Shown: one piece after another, positions 48,334-57,616 of the stretch
Numbering within the stretch: the stretch's first letter is position 1
Layout of the letters: the number at the start of each line of letters is the position of its first letter
NCBI RefSeq assembly: GCF_014204895.1
Contig: NZ_JACHMF010000001.1
Span: forward strand, 1,736,001-1,800,000
Origin: Paractinoplanes abujensis
Lineage (GTDB): Bacteria; Actinomycetota; Actinomycetes; Mycobacteriales; Micromonosporaceae
Reading direction: 5' to 3'
Length of the DNA stretch: 64,000 bases
Program-made: the position numbers and the translations under genes
Notes under the pieces: model-generated
Told to the model about the DNA's origin: nothing
Database searches by the model: none
The model's input: only the letters and a program-made list of their open reading frames with translations

Positions 48334-49517
48334 ACCGCGACCATTTCCCCGGCGGGCGCCGGACGGATCGCGTACAGCTGCTCGAACGCCGCCACCGTGC
48401 GCACCTCGTCGTGCTGTTCGGCCACGGCCCGGGCCCGGCGTCCCAGACGTGCAGCCAGCCCGGGGTCGCCCAGCAGCCGGACCAGCCGATCGGCCAGCGC
48501 GTCGTCGTCGCCGGGCGGGAACAGGTAGCCGGTCTCGTCGTTCAGCACCAGGTGCGGCAGGGCCGCGGCGTCGGCCCCCACCACCGGGCGGCCGCTGGCC
48601 ATGGCCTCCAGGGTGACCAGGCTCTGCAGCTCGGCGGTGCCCGCGTTGACGAAGACCGTCGTGGCCGCGTACGCGGACGGAAGGTCCGCATCGGCGACGA
48701 AGCCGGTGAACGTCACGTGCTCGCTGACGCCACGCTCGGCGGCCAGCAGGGTGAGCGCACGCCGTTCGGCGCCCGCCCCGACGATCAGCAGGTGCGCGTC
48801 GAGGCCGCGGCGCACGGCGGCGAAGGCGCGGATCACGACGTCGAGGTTCTTCTCGGCGTCGAGGCGTCCCACGTACGTGACGGTGGGTTTGTCCGGGACG
48901 CCGTAGCGCAGCCGGAACTCGCCCGCCGTGGCCTGCTCGCGGAACCGGTTCAGGTCGATGCCGTTGGACAGCGGGAGCACCGGGCCGGGCACGCCGGCCA
49001 CCGTGGCCAAAGCGGCCGCGTACGGGGTGGGGGCGGTGACGACGTCGGCCCGGGTGAACACGCGGGCCGCGTCGCGCCACGCCCACTCGTGCACCGCGGT
49101 CCGGCCGCCGCGGCCGATCGGCAGGTAGTGCGTCAGGTTCTCGGGCATGAAGTGGTTGGTCGCGATGACCAGGACCCCCCGCTCGCCGGCGGCGTCGATC
49201 AGCGCCCGGCACAGCGGGAAGTGGCTCTGCACGTGCACCACGTCCGGCTTGACCTCGTCGAGGATGCGCCGGGCCGCGGCCCGCAACCCGACCGGCGGGC
49301 AGAACCGGAAGCCGGGGTGGCCGGGCACCGCCAGCGACCGGACCCGGTGCTCGACGATGCCCTCGCGGGTCATGCCGGTGAAGCTGCGCGACCGCGTCGA
49401 CGGCGCGGCGACGTGCACCTCGTGCCGGGCGCTGAGGGCCACGGCCAGGCGCTGGGCGAAGTACGACGCCCCGTTGACGTGGGGCGCGTAGGTGTCGGCG
49501 CCGATGAGGATGCGCAT
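48330..49517 (-). CDS. Family 4 glycosyltransferase
   Basis: A 395-residue GT-B enzyme. The N-terminal domain begins MRILIGADTYAPHVNGASYF with VDVVHVQSHFPL-like text (DVVHVQSHFPLCRALI) for the acceptor side. The C-terminal domain has LSNGIDLNRF, VTYVGRLDAEKNLDVVI, LLIVGAGAERRAL and the retaining-enzyme motif ELQSLVTLEAMASGRPVV (Glu-x7-Glu). The layout resembles PimB/MgtA-type mannosyl- or glucosyltransferases of actinobacteria, acting on a lipid acceptor at the membrane. ATG 49517 matches the conserved start; it overlaps the downstream membrane protein by 4 bp. Confidence 0.92.
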   Translation of the reverse strand: MRILIGADTYAPHVNGASYFAQRLAVALSARHEVHVAAPSTRSRSFTGMTREGIVEHRVRSLAVPGHPGFRFCPPVGLRAAARRILDEVKPDVVHVQSHFPLCRALIDAAGERGVLVIATNHFMPENLTHYLPIGRGGRTAVHEWAWRDAARVFTRADVVTAPTPYAAALATVAGVPGPVLPLSNGIDLNRFREQATAGEFRLRYGVPDKPTVTYVGRLDAEKNLDVVIRAFAAVRRGLDAHLLIVGAGAERRALTLLAAERGVSEHVTFTGFVADADLPSAYAATTVFVNAGTAELQSLVTLEAMASGRPVVGADAAALPHLVLNDETGYLFPPGDDDALADRLVRLLGDPGLAARLGRRARAVAEQHDEVRTVAAFEQLYAIRPAPAGEMVAV

Positions 49518-49540
49518 GGTGTGCTGCCTTCCGTCAGGTG

Positions 49541-49559
49541 GTTCTCCGTTGCCGAGAAC
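49541..49559. promoter_or_regulatory. Inverted repeat GTTCTC-7-GAGAAC in divergent spacer
   Basis: A perfect 6-bp inverted repeat with a 7-bp centre lies 24 bp before the glycosyltransferase ATG, in the 166-bp spacer shared with the histidine kinase. It may be an operator or a 5' hairpin; there is no further support. Confidence 0.3.
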
Positions 49560-49683
49560 GATCCGGGGCAGGTCCCTCACGTGGCGTCCGTCCGCGGAGC
49601 GGTTCGCTGTAGCTCCGTGGTAGGGGGTGGGATGGCTCGCGGGCGGGACGCCACTGGCAAGATCACATAGGTACGGTCGCGGT

Positions 49684-50880
49684 GTGGACGTGACGCGGGC
49701 GGAACCGGTGCGGCGGGTGTGGGTGCTCGTCGTGGGCGCCGTCGCCGGTTTCCTGCTGGTCGTCACGTCGCTGCTGATGACGTCGATCTACGACGTGCCG
49801 TTGCTGGTCTCGTACGCCGCGGCCACCGCCCAGTGCGTGGCCCTGCCGCTCGCCCTGCGCCAGACCTGGCCCGCCCTCACGCTGCAGCTGGCCGGCGTCG
49901 GTTTGTTCGCCTGGGTGCAGCCGCCCGGCACCGGGCTGTGGCCGCTGCCGCTGCCGGTGATGCTGCTGCTGATCGCGCACATCGCCGTGATCGGCGTGAC
50001 CCGGCCCTGGCGCGACGCCGTGCTGGCCTGGTGGGCCAGTGCGCTGAGCTGCATCGCGCTGACGCTGGCCGACCCCCGCGGCCGCGAGCTCGAGGACGGC
50101 GATGCCTCCTTGACCCTGTACGCCACCACGTCGGTGCTGGTGGTCTTCGGCATGATCGCGTGGAGCCAGCGCGAGGCCGCGCGCCGCCAGCTGGCCGAGG
50201 CGCAGCGCGACGTCGAGCTCGAGCAGGCTCAGCGGGCTCTCGTCGAGGAGCGCAACCGGATCGCCCGCGAGCTGCACGACGTGGTCGCGCACAGCATGTC
50301 GGTCATCCACATGCAGGCCACCTCGGCGGCGTACCGGATCGAGAACCTGGATCAGGAGTCGCGCGAGGAGTTCGGCCGGATCGCCGCGGGCACCCGTGGT
50401 GCGCTGCGCGAGATGCGGCAGCTGCTGGCCCTGCTGCGCGACGAGGACGCCGAACGGGAACTGCGCCCGATGCCCGACCTGGAACACCTCGAAGCGCTGG
50501 CCGGCTCGGCCCGGCGCGGGGGCGTCCCGGTCGAGCTCGACGTGGCGGGCGACCTGAGATCGGTGGACCTGCCCGATACGGTGGGACTGGCTGCGTACCG
50601 GATCGTGCAGGAGTCCCTGAGCAATGTCGTGCGGCACGCCCCGGGAGCGCCGGCCCGGGTGACCGTGACGGTCGGCGACGGCACGCTCAAGGTCGTGGTC
50701 GAGAACGACCTGCCCACCCAGGTGCCGCGGCCGATCGAGGACGGTCACGCGCCCGGCCACGGCCTGGTCGGCATGCGGGAGCGGGCCCGGCTGGCCGGCG
50801 GCTCGGTGACGACCGGCGCGCGTCCCGAAGGCGGCTACCTGGTGGTCGCCCAGTTCCCCCTCGAGGAAGGCACGTCATGA
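49684..50880 (+). CDS. NarL-type sensor histidine kinase (HisKA_3)
   Basis: A 398-residue membrane kinase. About five hydrophobic helices fill the first 150 residues, with almost no extracellular loop, so it senses within or at the membrane. A coiled segment (REAARRQLAEAQRDVELEQAQRA) leads to the HisKA_3 H-box RIARELHDVVAHSMSV with H198. The ATPase has RIVQESLSNVVRHAP and GHGLVGMRERARLAGG. GTG 49684 is used because the preceding residues have no helix or similarity. Its stop overlaps the regulator start (ATGA). Confidence 0.93.
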   Translation: MDVTRAEPVRRVWVLVVGAVAGFLLVVTSLLMTSIYDVPLLVSYAAATAQCVALPLALRQTWPALTLQLAGVGLFAWVQPPGTGLWPLPLPVMLLLIAHIAVIGVTRPWRDAVLAWWASALSCIALTLADPRGRELEDGDASLTLYATTSVLVVFGMIAWSQREAARRQLAEAQRDVELEQAQRALVEERNRIARELHDVVAHSMSVIHMQATSAAYRIENLDQESREEFGRIAAGTRGALREMRQLLALLRDEDAERELRPMPDLEHLEALAGSARRGGVPVELDVAGDLRSVDLPDTVGLAAYRIVQESLSNVVRHAPGAPARVTVTVGDGTLKVVVENDLPTQVPRPIEDGHAPGHGLVGMRERARLAGGSVTTGARPEGGYLVVAQFPLEEGTS

Positions 50881-51533
50881 TCCGGGTTCTCGTCGTCGAC
50901 GACCAGCCGATGATCCGCGCGGGGATCCACGCGATCCTCGACTCGCAGCCCGACCTGTCGGTGGTCGGCGAGGCCGAGAACGGGCGGGTGGCGGTCGAGC
51001 GCACCCGTAGCCTGCGGCCCGACGTGGTGCTGATGGACGTGCGCATGCCCGAGCTGGACGGGCTGGCCGCGACCCGCGAGATCCTCGGCGCGGGCGGCGC
51101 CACCCCCAAGGTGCTGATGCTGACCACGTTCGACATCGACGACTACGTCTACGAGGCGTTGCGGTCGGGCGCCAGCGGGTTCCTGCTCAAGGACAGCGAA
51201 CCCGAGGAGCTGATGCGCGCCGTACGGGTCGTGGCCGACAGTGAGGCCCTGCTGTCCCCGCGGATCACCCGCCGCCTGATCGAGAACTTCGTGGACACCC
51301 AGCCCACCGCCCCCTCGACCGCGCTCAACGCGCTGACCGACCGGGAACGCGAGGTGCTGCGGCACGTGGCGATGGGCATGTCCAACGCCGAGATCGCCAA
51401 GGAGCTGTTCATCGCCGAGCAGACCATCAAGACCCACGTGAGCCGGATCCTGCACAAGCTCAAGCTGCGCGACCGGGTGCACGCGGTGGTCTTCGGCTAC
51501 GAGAACGGCCTGGTCAGCCCGGGCCGCCGTTGA
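50877..51533 (+). CDS. NarL/LuxR-type response regulator
   Basis: A 218-residue regulator, partner of the preceding kinase. The receiver domain has RVLVVDDQPMIR, the phospho-acceptor D54 in VVLMDVRMPELDG, LMLTTFD and GASGFLLKD. The LuxR helix-turn-helix is LTDREREVLRHVAMGMSNAEIAKELFI with TIKTHVSRILHKL. Targets are unknown; the glycosyltransferase operon is divergent and is a candidate. The 3' end overlaps a convergent gene by 20 bp. Confidence 0.96.
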   Translation: MIRVLVVDDQPMIRAGIHAILDSQPDLSVVGEAENGRVAVERTRSLRPDVVLMDVRMPELDGLAATREILGAGGATPKVLMLTTFDIDDYVYEALRSGASGFLLKDSEPEELMRAVRVVADSEALLSPRITRRLIENFVDTQPTAPSTALNALTDREREVLRHVAMGMSNAEIAKELFIAEQTIKTHVSRILHKLKLRDRVHAVVFGYENGLVSPGRR

Positions 51534-52062
51534 CCGGCTGGGCGATGCAGTGGGCGTCGGCCCGGTCGACCACCATGTCCTCGGGCGACGGGTAGCGCCG
51601 GTGCAGTGCCGCCAAGGCGTGCTCGTACGCCAGCGGGCTGTACGGCGTGTCCCGCATGCGCGTCACCGACGCCCGCACGGCCGCCGCGAACTCCTCCGGC
51701 CAGCGCACCCGGTGCAGCGCCTTGACGATGTTGGTGTCCCGGTCGACCAGCACGATCTGCACCACCGCGTCGTCGTCGACGCTGGGCAGGCCCTCGTCCG
51801 GCTCGAACAGATGCGGGGTGTAGGTGGCCTCGGACCACGACAGCACCGGGCCCAGCCGATAGAGCAGCACGCCCGCGTGCTCACTGTCGACCCACGCGAA
51901 CTGTGTCGGCGCGGCCGTGACGGCCTGCACCTCCAGTTCGTGCGGCCTGCTCAGGAAGAGCATCAGCTGCACGGGCTCACCGGCGAACATGGTCAGCGCG
52001 GCCCCTTCGGGCCACGCCACCTCCGGATCGAGCTGGCTGCCCACCTCGACGATCAAGTGCAC
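51514..52062 (-). CDS. Conserved protein of unknown function, 182 residues
   Basis: I do not recognise the family. The protein is soluble and rich in beta-type alternation (MHLIVEVGSQLDPE, VQLMLFLSRPHELEVQAV, AGVLLYRLGPVLSWSEATYTPHLF, VVQIVLVDRDTNIVKALHRVRW) with a helical end (VRASVTRMRDTPYSPLAYEHALAALH). It carries no signal peptide or obvious catalytic motif. The codon pattern (strong third-position G/C) and the start at a GTG after the divergent spacer support it as real. Its end overlaps the response regulator by 20 bp. Confidence 0.75.
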   Translation of the reverse strand: MHLIVEVGSQLDPEVAWPEGAALTMFAGEPVQLMLFLSRPHELEVQAVTAAPTQFAWVDSEHAGVLLYRLGPVLSWSEATYTPHLFEPDEGLPSVDDDAVVQIVLVDRDTNIVKALHRVRWPEEFAAAVRASVTRMRDTPYSPLAYEHALAALHRRYPSPEDMVVDRADAHCIAQPVNGGPG

Positions 52063-52207
52063 GTGGTCAGACTATCCGCGAACCGGGCATTCGGGGCGCT
52101 GTTGGCGAGGGCATCGATCTTTAAGTTTTCCTCAGAAAAGGTGCGGTCCGGGGCAGGGAAGAGCAGAGTTCCTCGCGGCGTTCCCACCGGCGCGCTGATT
52201 TCGATCG

Positions 52208-53011
52208 ATGAGGACCCCACCCTTGCGTACGCGTCACCGCAGGCCTGTCCGTACCCGCTCGCTTGTTCTGGCCACCGTTGCCCTCGGTGTGCTCGGGGCG
52301 GGTGCCGCCGGGATCGCCTCGGCCCAGACCACCAAGAGCAGCCCCCACCGGCCCCAGGCGGCCCCCACCCGTTCGGTGGACCCGGCGGCGGCTCTGGGCC
52401 GGGCGACCCGGCTGGCCGACGGCTACGAACAGCAGGCGCGCCGCACCCGGCCGACCCGCACCCCGACGACGGCGCCGCCCACCACCACCGCGCCGAAGCC
52501 GACGCCGACGCCGACCGTGGTCCCCACGACCGCGGTGCCGCCGACGACCGCCCCGCCGGCGACCGTGGCCCCGACGACCCCACCGGCCGGTGACTCCGTG
52601 ATCGAGCAGGCGCTGGCCCACATCAACGCCGCCCGCAGCGCGAGCAACCTGACCCCGTACGTGCTGGACGCCGGCCTGACCCGGGCGGCCGTGGCGCACA
52701 CCGCGCTCATGGCCGGCGGCTGCGGCCTCTCGCACCAGTGCCCGGGCGAGGCCGGACTGGGCGAGCGCTTCACCGCGGCCGGCGTCAACTGGAGGTCGGC
52801 CGGGGAGAACGTCGGGCAGGGCAACGCCTCGAACAACGCGGCCTCGATCCTGGCCGCCGCGAACGGGCTGACCGACCTGATGCTGGCCGAGACGCCACCC
52901 AACGACGGCCACCGCAAGAACCTGCTCAACCCGGGCTTCACCCGGATCGGGCTGGCCGTCACCCGCGGCGCCGACGGCCGGGTCTGGCTGACCCACGACT
53001 TCGCGAACTGA
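52208..53011 (+). CDS. Secreted CAP (SCP/PR-1) domain protein
   Basis: A 267-residue exported protein. A basic N-terminus (RTRHRRPVRTRS) precedes the signal helix, with cleavage near IASAQTT. A Thr/Pro-rich linker of about 60 residues with repeated TTAPP and PTPT units follows, likely glycosylated. The CAP domain (about residues 130-267) has IEQALAHINAARSASNL, AVAHTALMAGGCGLSHQCPGE, the GENVGQGN signature and DGHRKNLLNPGFTRIGLAV. Bacterial CAP proteins are extracellular and of mostly unknown function. TTAAGTTTTCCTC in the 145-bp upstream region is the local AT-rich promoter candidate. Confidence 0.92.
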   Translation: MRTPPLRTRHRRPVRTRSLVLATVALGVLGAGAAGIASAQTTKSSPHRPQAAPTRSVDPAAALGRATRLADGYEQQARRTRPTRTPTTAPPTTTAPKPTPTPTVVPTTAVPPTTAPPATVAPTTPPAGDSVIEQALAHINAARSASNLTPYVLDAGLTRAAVAHTALMAGGCGLSHQCPGEAGLGERFTAAGVNWRSAGENVGQGNASNNAASILAAANGLTDLMLAETPPNDGHRKNLLNPGFTRIGLAVTRGADGRVWLTHDFAN

Positions 53012-53012
53012 G

Positions 53013-53038
53013 GGCGCGGCCCGGGCGCGGCCCGCGCC
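53013..53038. terminator. Bidirectional hairpin between convergent genes
   Basis: GGCGCGG (53013-53019) pairs with CCGCGCC (53032-53038), and inner GC-rich bases can extend the stem. It lies between the ends of the CAP gene and the convergent GGDEF-EAL gene. The 12-bp CGCGAACTGAGG occurs at both gene ends (53002 and 53052), 50 bp apart. Confidence 0.55.
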
Positions 53039-53042
53039 GGTT

Positions 53043-55247
53043 TCAGGGCTGCGCGAACTGAGGCCGGAGCGCGGCTGCGGGCGCAGGGCGGCCGATGTGG
53101 TAGCCCTGCGCCTGGTCGCAGCCCCACTCGCGCAGCGTGTGCAGGGTCTGCGCGTCCTCCACGCCCTCGGCCACCACCGTGATGCCCAGGTTGTGCGCGA
53201 GGTCGATGGTCGAGCGCACGATGGCCGCCGACCGGGGCGCGGTCAGCATGTCGGCGATGAACGACCGATCCAGCTTGAGCTCGGCCGCGGTGTGCAGCCG
53301 CCGCAGGTACGACAGGGTCGAGTGGTGGGTGCCGTAGTCGTCGATCGACACCCGGACGCCCATCGAGGTGAGCCGGTCGAGCACCCGGTCGGTGGTGGCC
53401 CAGTCGCTCAGCATCATCGTCTCGGTGATCTCGATGGTGAGCGCCTTGGCCGGCAGCCCGTGCTCGTCCAGCAGGTCCAGGATCTGCTGCGGGAAGCACT
53501 CGAACCGCAGGTCGGTGGCTGACGCGTTGACCGCGACGGAGACCCGGCGGCCCTCGGCGTGCCAGCGGGCGCACTCGCGGATCGCCTGCGTCAGCACGTT
53601 GTGGGTGAGCGCCGACATCAGGCCGTTCTGCTCGGCCACGGGCAGGAAGACGTCGGGCATGAGCAGCCCCCGCTCGGCGTGCTGCCAGCGCACCAGCGCC
53701 TCGAAACCCCTGACCGTCCCCGTGCGCAGGTCGAGCTTGGGCTGGTAGTGCAGGATCATCGCCGCGGTGGTGACGTCGCGGCGGAGCGCGGTGGTCAGTT
53801 CGAGGCGCAGCCGCGACTCCTGGTCGTCGTTGCGCTGATAGACGACGTGCCCGCCGCCGGCCCGCTTGGCGTTGTACATGGCGATGTCGGCGTGCTGGAA
53901 CAGCGAGTCCGCGTCCTCCCCGACCTCGTGCGCGATGCCGATGCTGACGTCGATGGTGATCTGCACGCCGTCGATCAGGAACGGCTTGAGCAGCTCGGCC
54001 CGGATCCGGCCGGCCAGCCGGGTGGCCTCGTCCGGGGTCAGGGTCTCGCTCGACATGACCAGCACGAACTCGTCGCCGCCGAGCCGGCCCAGCAGGTCGG
54101 TGTGCCGGGTCACCTGCTGGAGCCGGGCCGAGGCGAGCTGCAGCAACTGGTCGCCCGCGGGATGCCCGTACGAGTCGTTGACCTCCTTGAACTTGTCGAG
54201 GTCGAGCAGGAGCACGGCGATCGGGCGGCGCGCCGTACGGGCAAGCAGTTGATCGATGTATTCGTGCACCGCCCGGCGGTTGGCCAGCCCGGTCAGCGGG
54301 TCCCGGCGGGCCTCGCTGTGCCGTTCCCGGCCGACCGACTCGAGCTCGCGCAACGCCACGAAGACACGCGCCACGACCAGCACGAGCGTCATCCCGGCCA
54401 GGGCCACGGTGACCGCCGACAGCCGGACGCGGGTGGCCACGGTCAGCAGCACCAGCGCGCCGACCGCGAACGAGATCGGCACGGCCATCCGAGGCGCCGC
54501 GGCTCGTACGGGGGCCGAGGTGCCGGCCCCGTTCCACGCGGCCATGCCGATCAGCGTGAGCCCGGCCAGGTAGAGCACGTTGACGGGCCCGCCGGAGGTG
54601 TAAAGGCCCTGGGCCGAGAGCACCACGTAGCCGGTGTCGGCCAGCACGAACAGGGCGATGCCGGCGATCAGCGCCGGATTGCGCCGTGCGGCCGCCTGCC
54701 CCGCCGTCACCTGGCAGACCAGGGTGCCCAGCAGCAACGAATCGCCGAGCGGGTAACTCAGCGTCACGACTTGGGCCAGTCCCTGCCCGCTGGAGCTGCC
54801 GAGCAGGACGTCGACCACCACGACCGAGAACAGCGCGGCGCCGCCCAGCCCGGCGATCGCCCCGTCCAGCACGAGCCGTCGCGACGGCCACCGGCGGCCG
54901 AAGAACCCGAGGATCCCGCAGTACGCGAGGGGGTAGAAGCTCAGCCAGGCCAGATCGGCCGGCGACGGGTAGGGCAGTTGGCCGCCCCGCCACTGCACCG
55001 CCCACGTGTACGCCGTGCCGGCCGAGTAGCAGCACAACCCGGCCCCGATCAGCGCCCAGGCGACGCGGTGCGACCGCACGAGGATCGCGCGCGCGACCAC
55101 GAGGCCGGTCGCGCTCAGGTAGACGCCGTTGAGCGTCACGGCGGACATCCACAGCGGCTCGCCCGTGAGCATGTGCGTGCCCGCGAAGAGCACGGTGAGA
55201 ACGATCGCGGCTCCCGAGATCACCCGAGGTGCCGCCCCGATCCGCAT
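53043..55247 (-). CDS. Membrane GGDEF-EAL protein for cyclic di-GMP turnover
   Basis: A 734-residue protein. About nine hydrophobic helices in the first 310 residues form a membrane sensor of the kind found in actinobacterial c-di-GMP proteins. The GGDEF domain has RRDPLTGLANRRA and the intact active loop GGDEF at 390-394; the EAL domain has the intact motif EAL at 516-518 in GFEALVRW, plus IEITETMM, IDDYGTHHSTLSYL and VVAEGVED. Both synthesis and breakdown of c-di-GMP are therefore possible. ATG 55247 is chosen as the start of the first helix; the frame is open further upstream, antisense to the esterase gene. Confidence 0.94.
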   Translation of the reverse strand: MRIGAAPRVISGAAIVLTVLFAGTHMLTGEPLWMSAVTLNGVYLSATGLVVARAILVRSHRVAWALIGAGLCCYSAGTAYTWAVQWRGGQLPYPSPADLAWLSFYPLAYCGILGFFGRRWPSRRLVLDGAIAGLGGAALFSVVVVDVLLGSSSGQGLAQVVTLSYPLGDSLLLGTLVCQVTAGQAAARRNPALIAGIALFVLADTGYVVLSAQGLYTSGGPVNVLYLAGLTLIGMAAWNGAGTSAPVRAAAPRMAVPISFAVGALVLLTVATRVRLSAVTVALAGMTLVLVVARVFVALRELESVGRERHSEARRDPLTGLANRRAVHEYIDQLLARTARRPIAVLLLDLDKFKEVNDSYGHPAGDQLLQLASARLQQVTRHTDLLGRLGGDEFVLVMSSETLTPDEATRLAGRIRAELLKPFLIDGVQITIDVSIGIAHEVGEDADSLFQHADIAMYNAKRAGGGHVVYQRNDDQESRLRLELTTALRRDVTTAAMILHYQPKLDLRTGTVRGFEALVRWQHAERGLLMPDVFLPVAEQNGLMSALTHNVLTQAIRECARWHAEGRRVSVAVNASATDLRFECFPQQILDLLDEHGLPAKALTIEITETMMLSDWATTDRVLDRLTSMGVRVSIDDYGTHHSTLSYLRRLHTAAELKLDRSFIADMLTAPRSAAIVRSTIDLAHNLGITVVAEGVEDAQTLHTLREWGCDQAQGYHIGRPAPAAALRPQFAQP

Positions 55248-55294
55248 GCCAGCCTTGTCGGCCGGATCCGGCGATTCCTGAGCAGCGCTGAGTT

Positions 55295-56020
55295 TCAGCA
55301 GAAGCGAGGAAGGTGCTTGATCAGCTGGGCCCGCCAGGAGGGCCAGTCGTGCGGCGTGTCCACGCCCCACATGTCGAGTTCGTGCGGGATACCCTTGTCG
55401 CGCAGCAGCCGGGCCAGGTGCGGGGTGGAGGCCAGCGCGCCGGTGGTGTCCTCCCAGCGGCCCTGGCCGCAGACCAGCAGGATCGACAACTGTGCGCGCA
55501 GCCAGTCGAGGTGGTCGCCGTGCAGGTGCGCCACGTAGTCGGTGGGGTTGTTGAAGTAGACGGCGTTGCCCCGTTCGCCCCACGCGTTCCACGTGCCGGG
55601 GTCGTAGTTGCCCGAGAAGCACAGCGCCAGCGGGAAGAGGTCGGCGCGGCGGAACGCGACGTTGAGCGCGTGGTAGGCGCCGAGCGAGCAGCCGGCCGTC
55701 GCGATCTCGGCCTCGTGGCCGCTGTCCTCGCGGATGTGCGGCACGACCCGGTCGAGGATCCAGGACTCGTACGCCTCGTGGTTGCGCGCCCGTTCCTCCA
55801 GCGGCAGGTGGTGGGCCGACCAGGTGCCCGCGTCGAACGAGTCGACGCAGTACAGCTTCACCCGGCCGGCCTCGATCAGGCTGTCGACCTCGGCCACCAT
55901 CCCGTTCCGGGCCCACTCCCAGGCGTCACCCTTCTCGGTGGGGAAGACCAGCAGCGGCCTTCCCCAATGCCCGTAGACGGCGACAGTTCCGTGGTCGAGG
56001 TGAACCGAGTAGTGGCGCAT
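55295..56020 (-). CDS. Esterase-family alpha/beta hydrolase
   Basis: A 241-residue soluble protein related to esterase D-type and antigen-85-like putative esterases. It starts RHYSVHLDHGTVAVYGHWGRPLLVFPTEKG. The nucleophile elbow is TAGCSLGAYHALN (GxSxG with Ser), and the His is probably in GVDTPHDWPSWR. CFSGNYDPGTWNAWG is conserved in this group. The substrate is unknown. No signal peptide is seen, so it is likely intracellular. It lies between the cellulase and the GGDEF-EAL gene on the same strand, 31 bp after the cellulase stop. Confidence 0.88.
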   Translation of the reverse strand: MRHYSVHLDHGTVAVYGHWGRPLLVFPTEKGDAWEWARNGMVAEVDSLIEAGRVKLYCVDSFDAGTWSAHHLPLEERARNHEAYESWILDRVVPHIREDSGHEAEIATAGCSLGAYHALNVAFRRADLFPLALCFSGNYDPGTWNAWGERGNAVYFNNPTDYVAHLHGDHLDWLRAQLSILLVCGQGRWEDTTGALASTPHLARLLRDKGIPHELDMWGVDTPHDWPSWRAQLIKHLPRFC

Positions 56021-56051
56021 GAACGATCAGTCTGCCGTCATCCGGGTCCGT

Positions 56052-57431
56052 TCAGAAGTCGTCGGGGGTGCGGATCCGGTCGCGGATCCAGACCCCGGCC
56101 TCCTTCAGCCGGGCCGTGCCCGAGTAGGCGCCTGCGTTGCAGGTGCCCGGGGTGAAGACGGCGCCGGTGCGCATGTCGTCGGAGTAGTTCCAGTTGACCC
56201 AGCTGACCTTGTGCTGCTGCATGAGGTCGAGGTAGCGCTGGGCCATGGCGAAGTTGTTGCCGCCGTCGCCGGACGCCTGCTGGGTGCCGAACTCGGTCAC
56301 GAACATCGGCAGCTTGGCGATCGCGTCCCGGAACGTGTTCAGGTAGTAGTCGTCGTGCGAGGCCGCGTAGAAGTGGAACGTGTACATGATGTTCGCGGCG
56401 TTGACCGGGGCGGCCTGGATGCGGGCCACGCCCTGACCGTCGCCCGAGGCGCCCAGCGACGACCAGTCCTCGGTACCGACCAGCACCACGCCGTCCGGGT
56501 CCTGCGCGCGGATGACCGGGATGATCTGGTCCGCGTACGACTTGATGGCCGACCAGGGGACGTCGCTGGGCTCGTTGGCGATCTCGTACAGGATGTTGGT
56601 CTTGTCCTTGTGCCGCGCGGCCACGGCGGTGAAGAACGTCCGGGCCCGGGCCAGGTTGTAGTTGGGGTCGCCCGGCGAGAGCATGTGCCAGTCGACGATC
56701 GCGTACAGGCCGCGGGCGGTGGCCTTCTCGATCAGGTCGTTGACCTTGGCGGTGTAGCCGGCCGGATCGGTCTCGTAGCCGCCCTCCTGGATGTACATCG
56801 AGATCCGCAGGACGTCGGCGTTCCACTCGCCGGCCAGCACGTTCAACGAGGCGTCGTTGACGCAGTTCGCGTACCACTGCAGGCCGTGGGTGCTCATGCC
56901 GCGCAGCTGGACGGCCTTGCCCTGCGCGTTGCAGAGCTGCCGGCCGCACACCCTGAGCAGGCCGTTCTTGGCGGCCGGGGTCGTGCCGGCCGGGGGCGCT
57001 GTGGTGGTGGGGGGTGTGGTCGGCGGGGTCACCGTTCCAGTACACGCCACGCCGTTGAGCAGACACCCCGCCGGGGCGCCCGAGCCTGTGCCGACGAAGC
57101 CGAACTTCACCGACTGGCCGCCCGCGATGCGGCCGTTGTACTCGCGGTTGGTGAACGTGTAACGCTGCCCGCTCGTGGTGAGCAGCGCGTCCCAGTACGA
57201 GCCGACGCTCGTGCCGGGCGGCATCGTGAACTCGAGTTTCCAACCGGTCAGGGCGGCGCCGGCGCCGTTCGTGATCGTGAATTCGCCCTGCCAGCCCGAT
57301 CCCCAGTCGGAGACCTTGGCGAACGTGGCGGTGGTGGCGGCGGCGCCGGCCGGGCTGACGCCGTAGAGGGCCAGGCCCGCGGCAACGACCGCGGTGGCGG
57401 CGGACAGGAACAGTTTGCGGGAGCGGCGCAT
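56052..57431 (-). CDS. Secreted endoglucanase: CBM2 plus GH5 catalytic domain
   Basis: A 459-residue exported cellulase. A signal peptide (MRRSRKLFLSAATAVVAAG, cleavage near PAGAA) leads to an N-terminal CBM2 cellulose-binding module (SDWGSGWQGEFTITN, LTGWKLEFTMPPG, YTFTNREYNG). A Thr/Pro linker and a GH5 barrel follow: RGMSTHGLQWYA, VLRISMYIQEGGYE, acid/base E287 in YEIANEPSD, YTFHFYAASH and nucleophile E380 in FVTEFGTQQ. It should cut internal beta-1,4-glucan bonds. A TTAGT/ACTA inverted motif about 42 bp upstream may be its operator. No CebR-type palindrome is seen. Confidence 0.95.
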   Translation of the reverse strand: MRRSRKLFLSAATAVVAAGLALYGVSPAGAAATTATFAKVSDWGSGWQGEFTITNGAGAALTGWKLEFTMPPGTSVGSYWDALLTTSGQRYTFTNREYNGRIAGGQSVKFGFVGTGSGAPAGCLLNGVACTGTVTPPTTPPTTTAPPAGTTPAAKNGLLRVCGRQLCNAQGKAVQLRGMSTHGLQWYANCVNDASLNVLAGEWNADVLRISMYIQEGGYETDPAGYTAKVNDLIEKATARGLYAIVDWHMLSPGDPNYNLARARTFFTAVAARHKDKTNILYEIANEPSDVPWSAIKSYADQIIPVIRAQDPDGVVLVGTEDWSSLGASGDGQGVARIQAAPVNAANIMYTFHFYAASHDDYYLNTFRDAIAKLPMFVTEFGTQQASGDGGNNFAMAQRYLDLMQQHKVSWVNWNYSDDMRTGAVFTPGTCNAGAYSGTARLKEAGVWIRDRIRTPDDF

Positions 57432-57472
57432 TGACGTCCTCCACTGGGGATATCGGGGGAGGACGATTATTA

Positions 57473-57487
57473 GTTAGTTTTACTATC
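57473..57487. promoter_or_regulatory. GTTAG...CTATC motif before the cellulase gene
   Basis: GTTAGTTTTACTATC matches the operator-like GTTAGTCGGACTAAC at 59236-59250 in 11 of 15 positions, including both half-site cores. It lies 42-56 bp before the cellulase ATG. Control by the nearby MarR protein is only an inference. Confidence 0.35.
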
Positions 57488-57616
57488 CGTGTCCAGTGTT
57501 GATGGCCATCAATGTGGCCGGGATTCGGAAGGGCAGGTTGATCAGCAGGCGGAGCGGCATCGCGGCGGGCAGATCACAGCGGCCGAGGGCGACGACGGCG
57601 ACGCCGCCGCCTACCG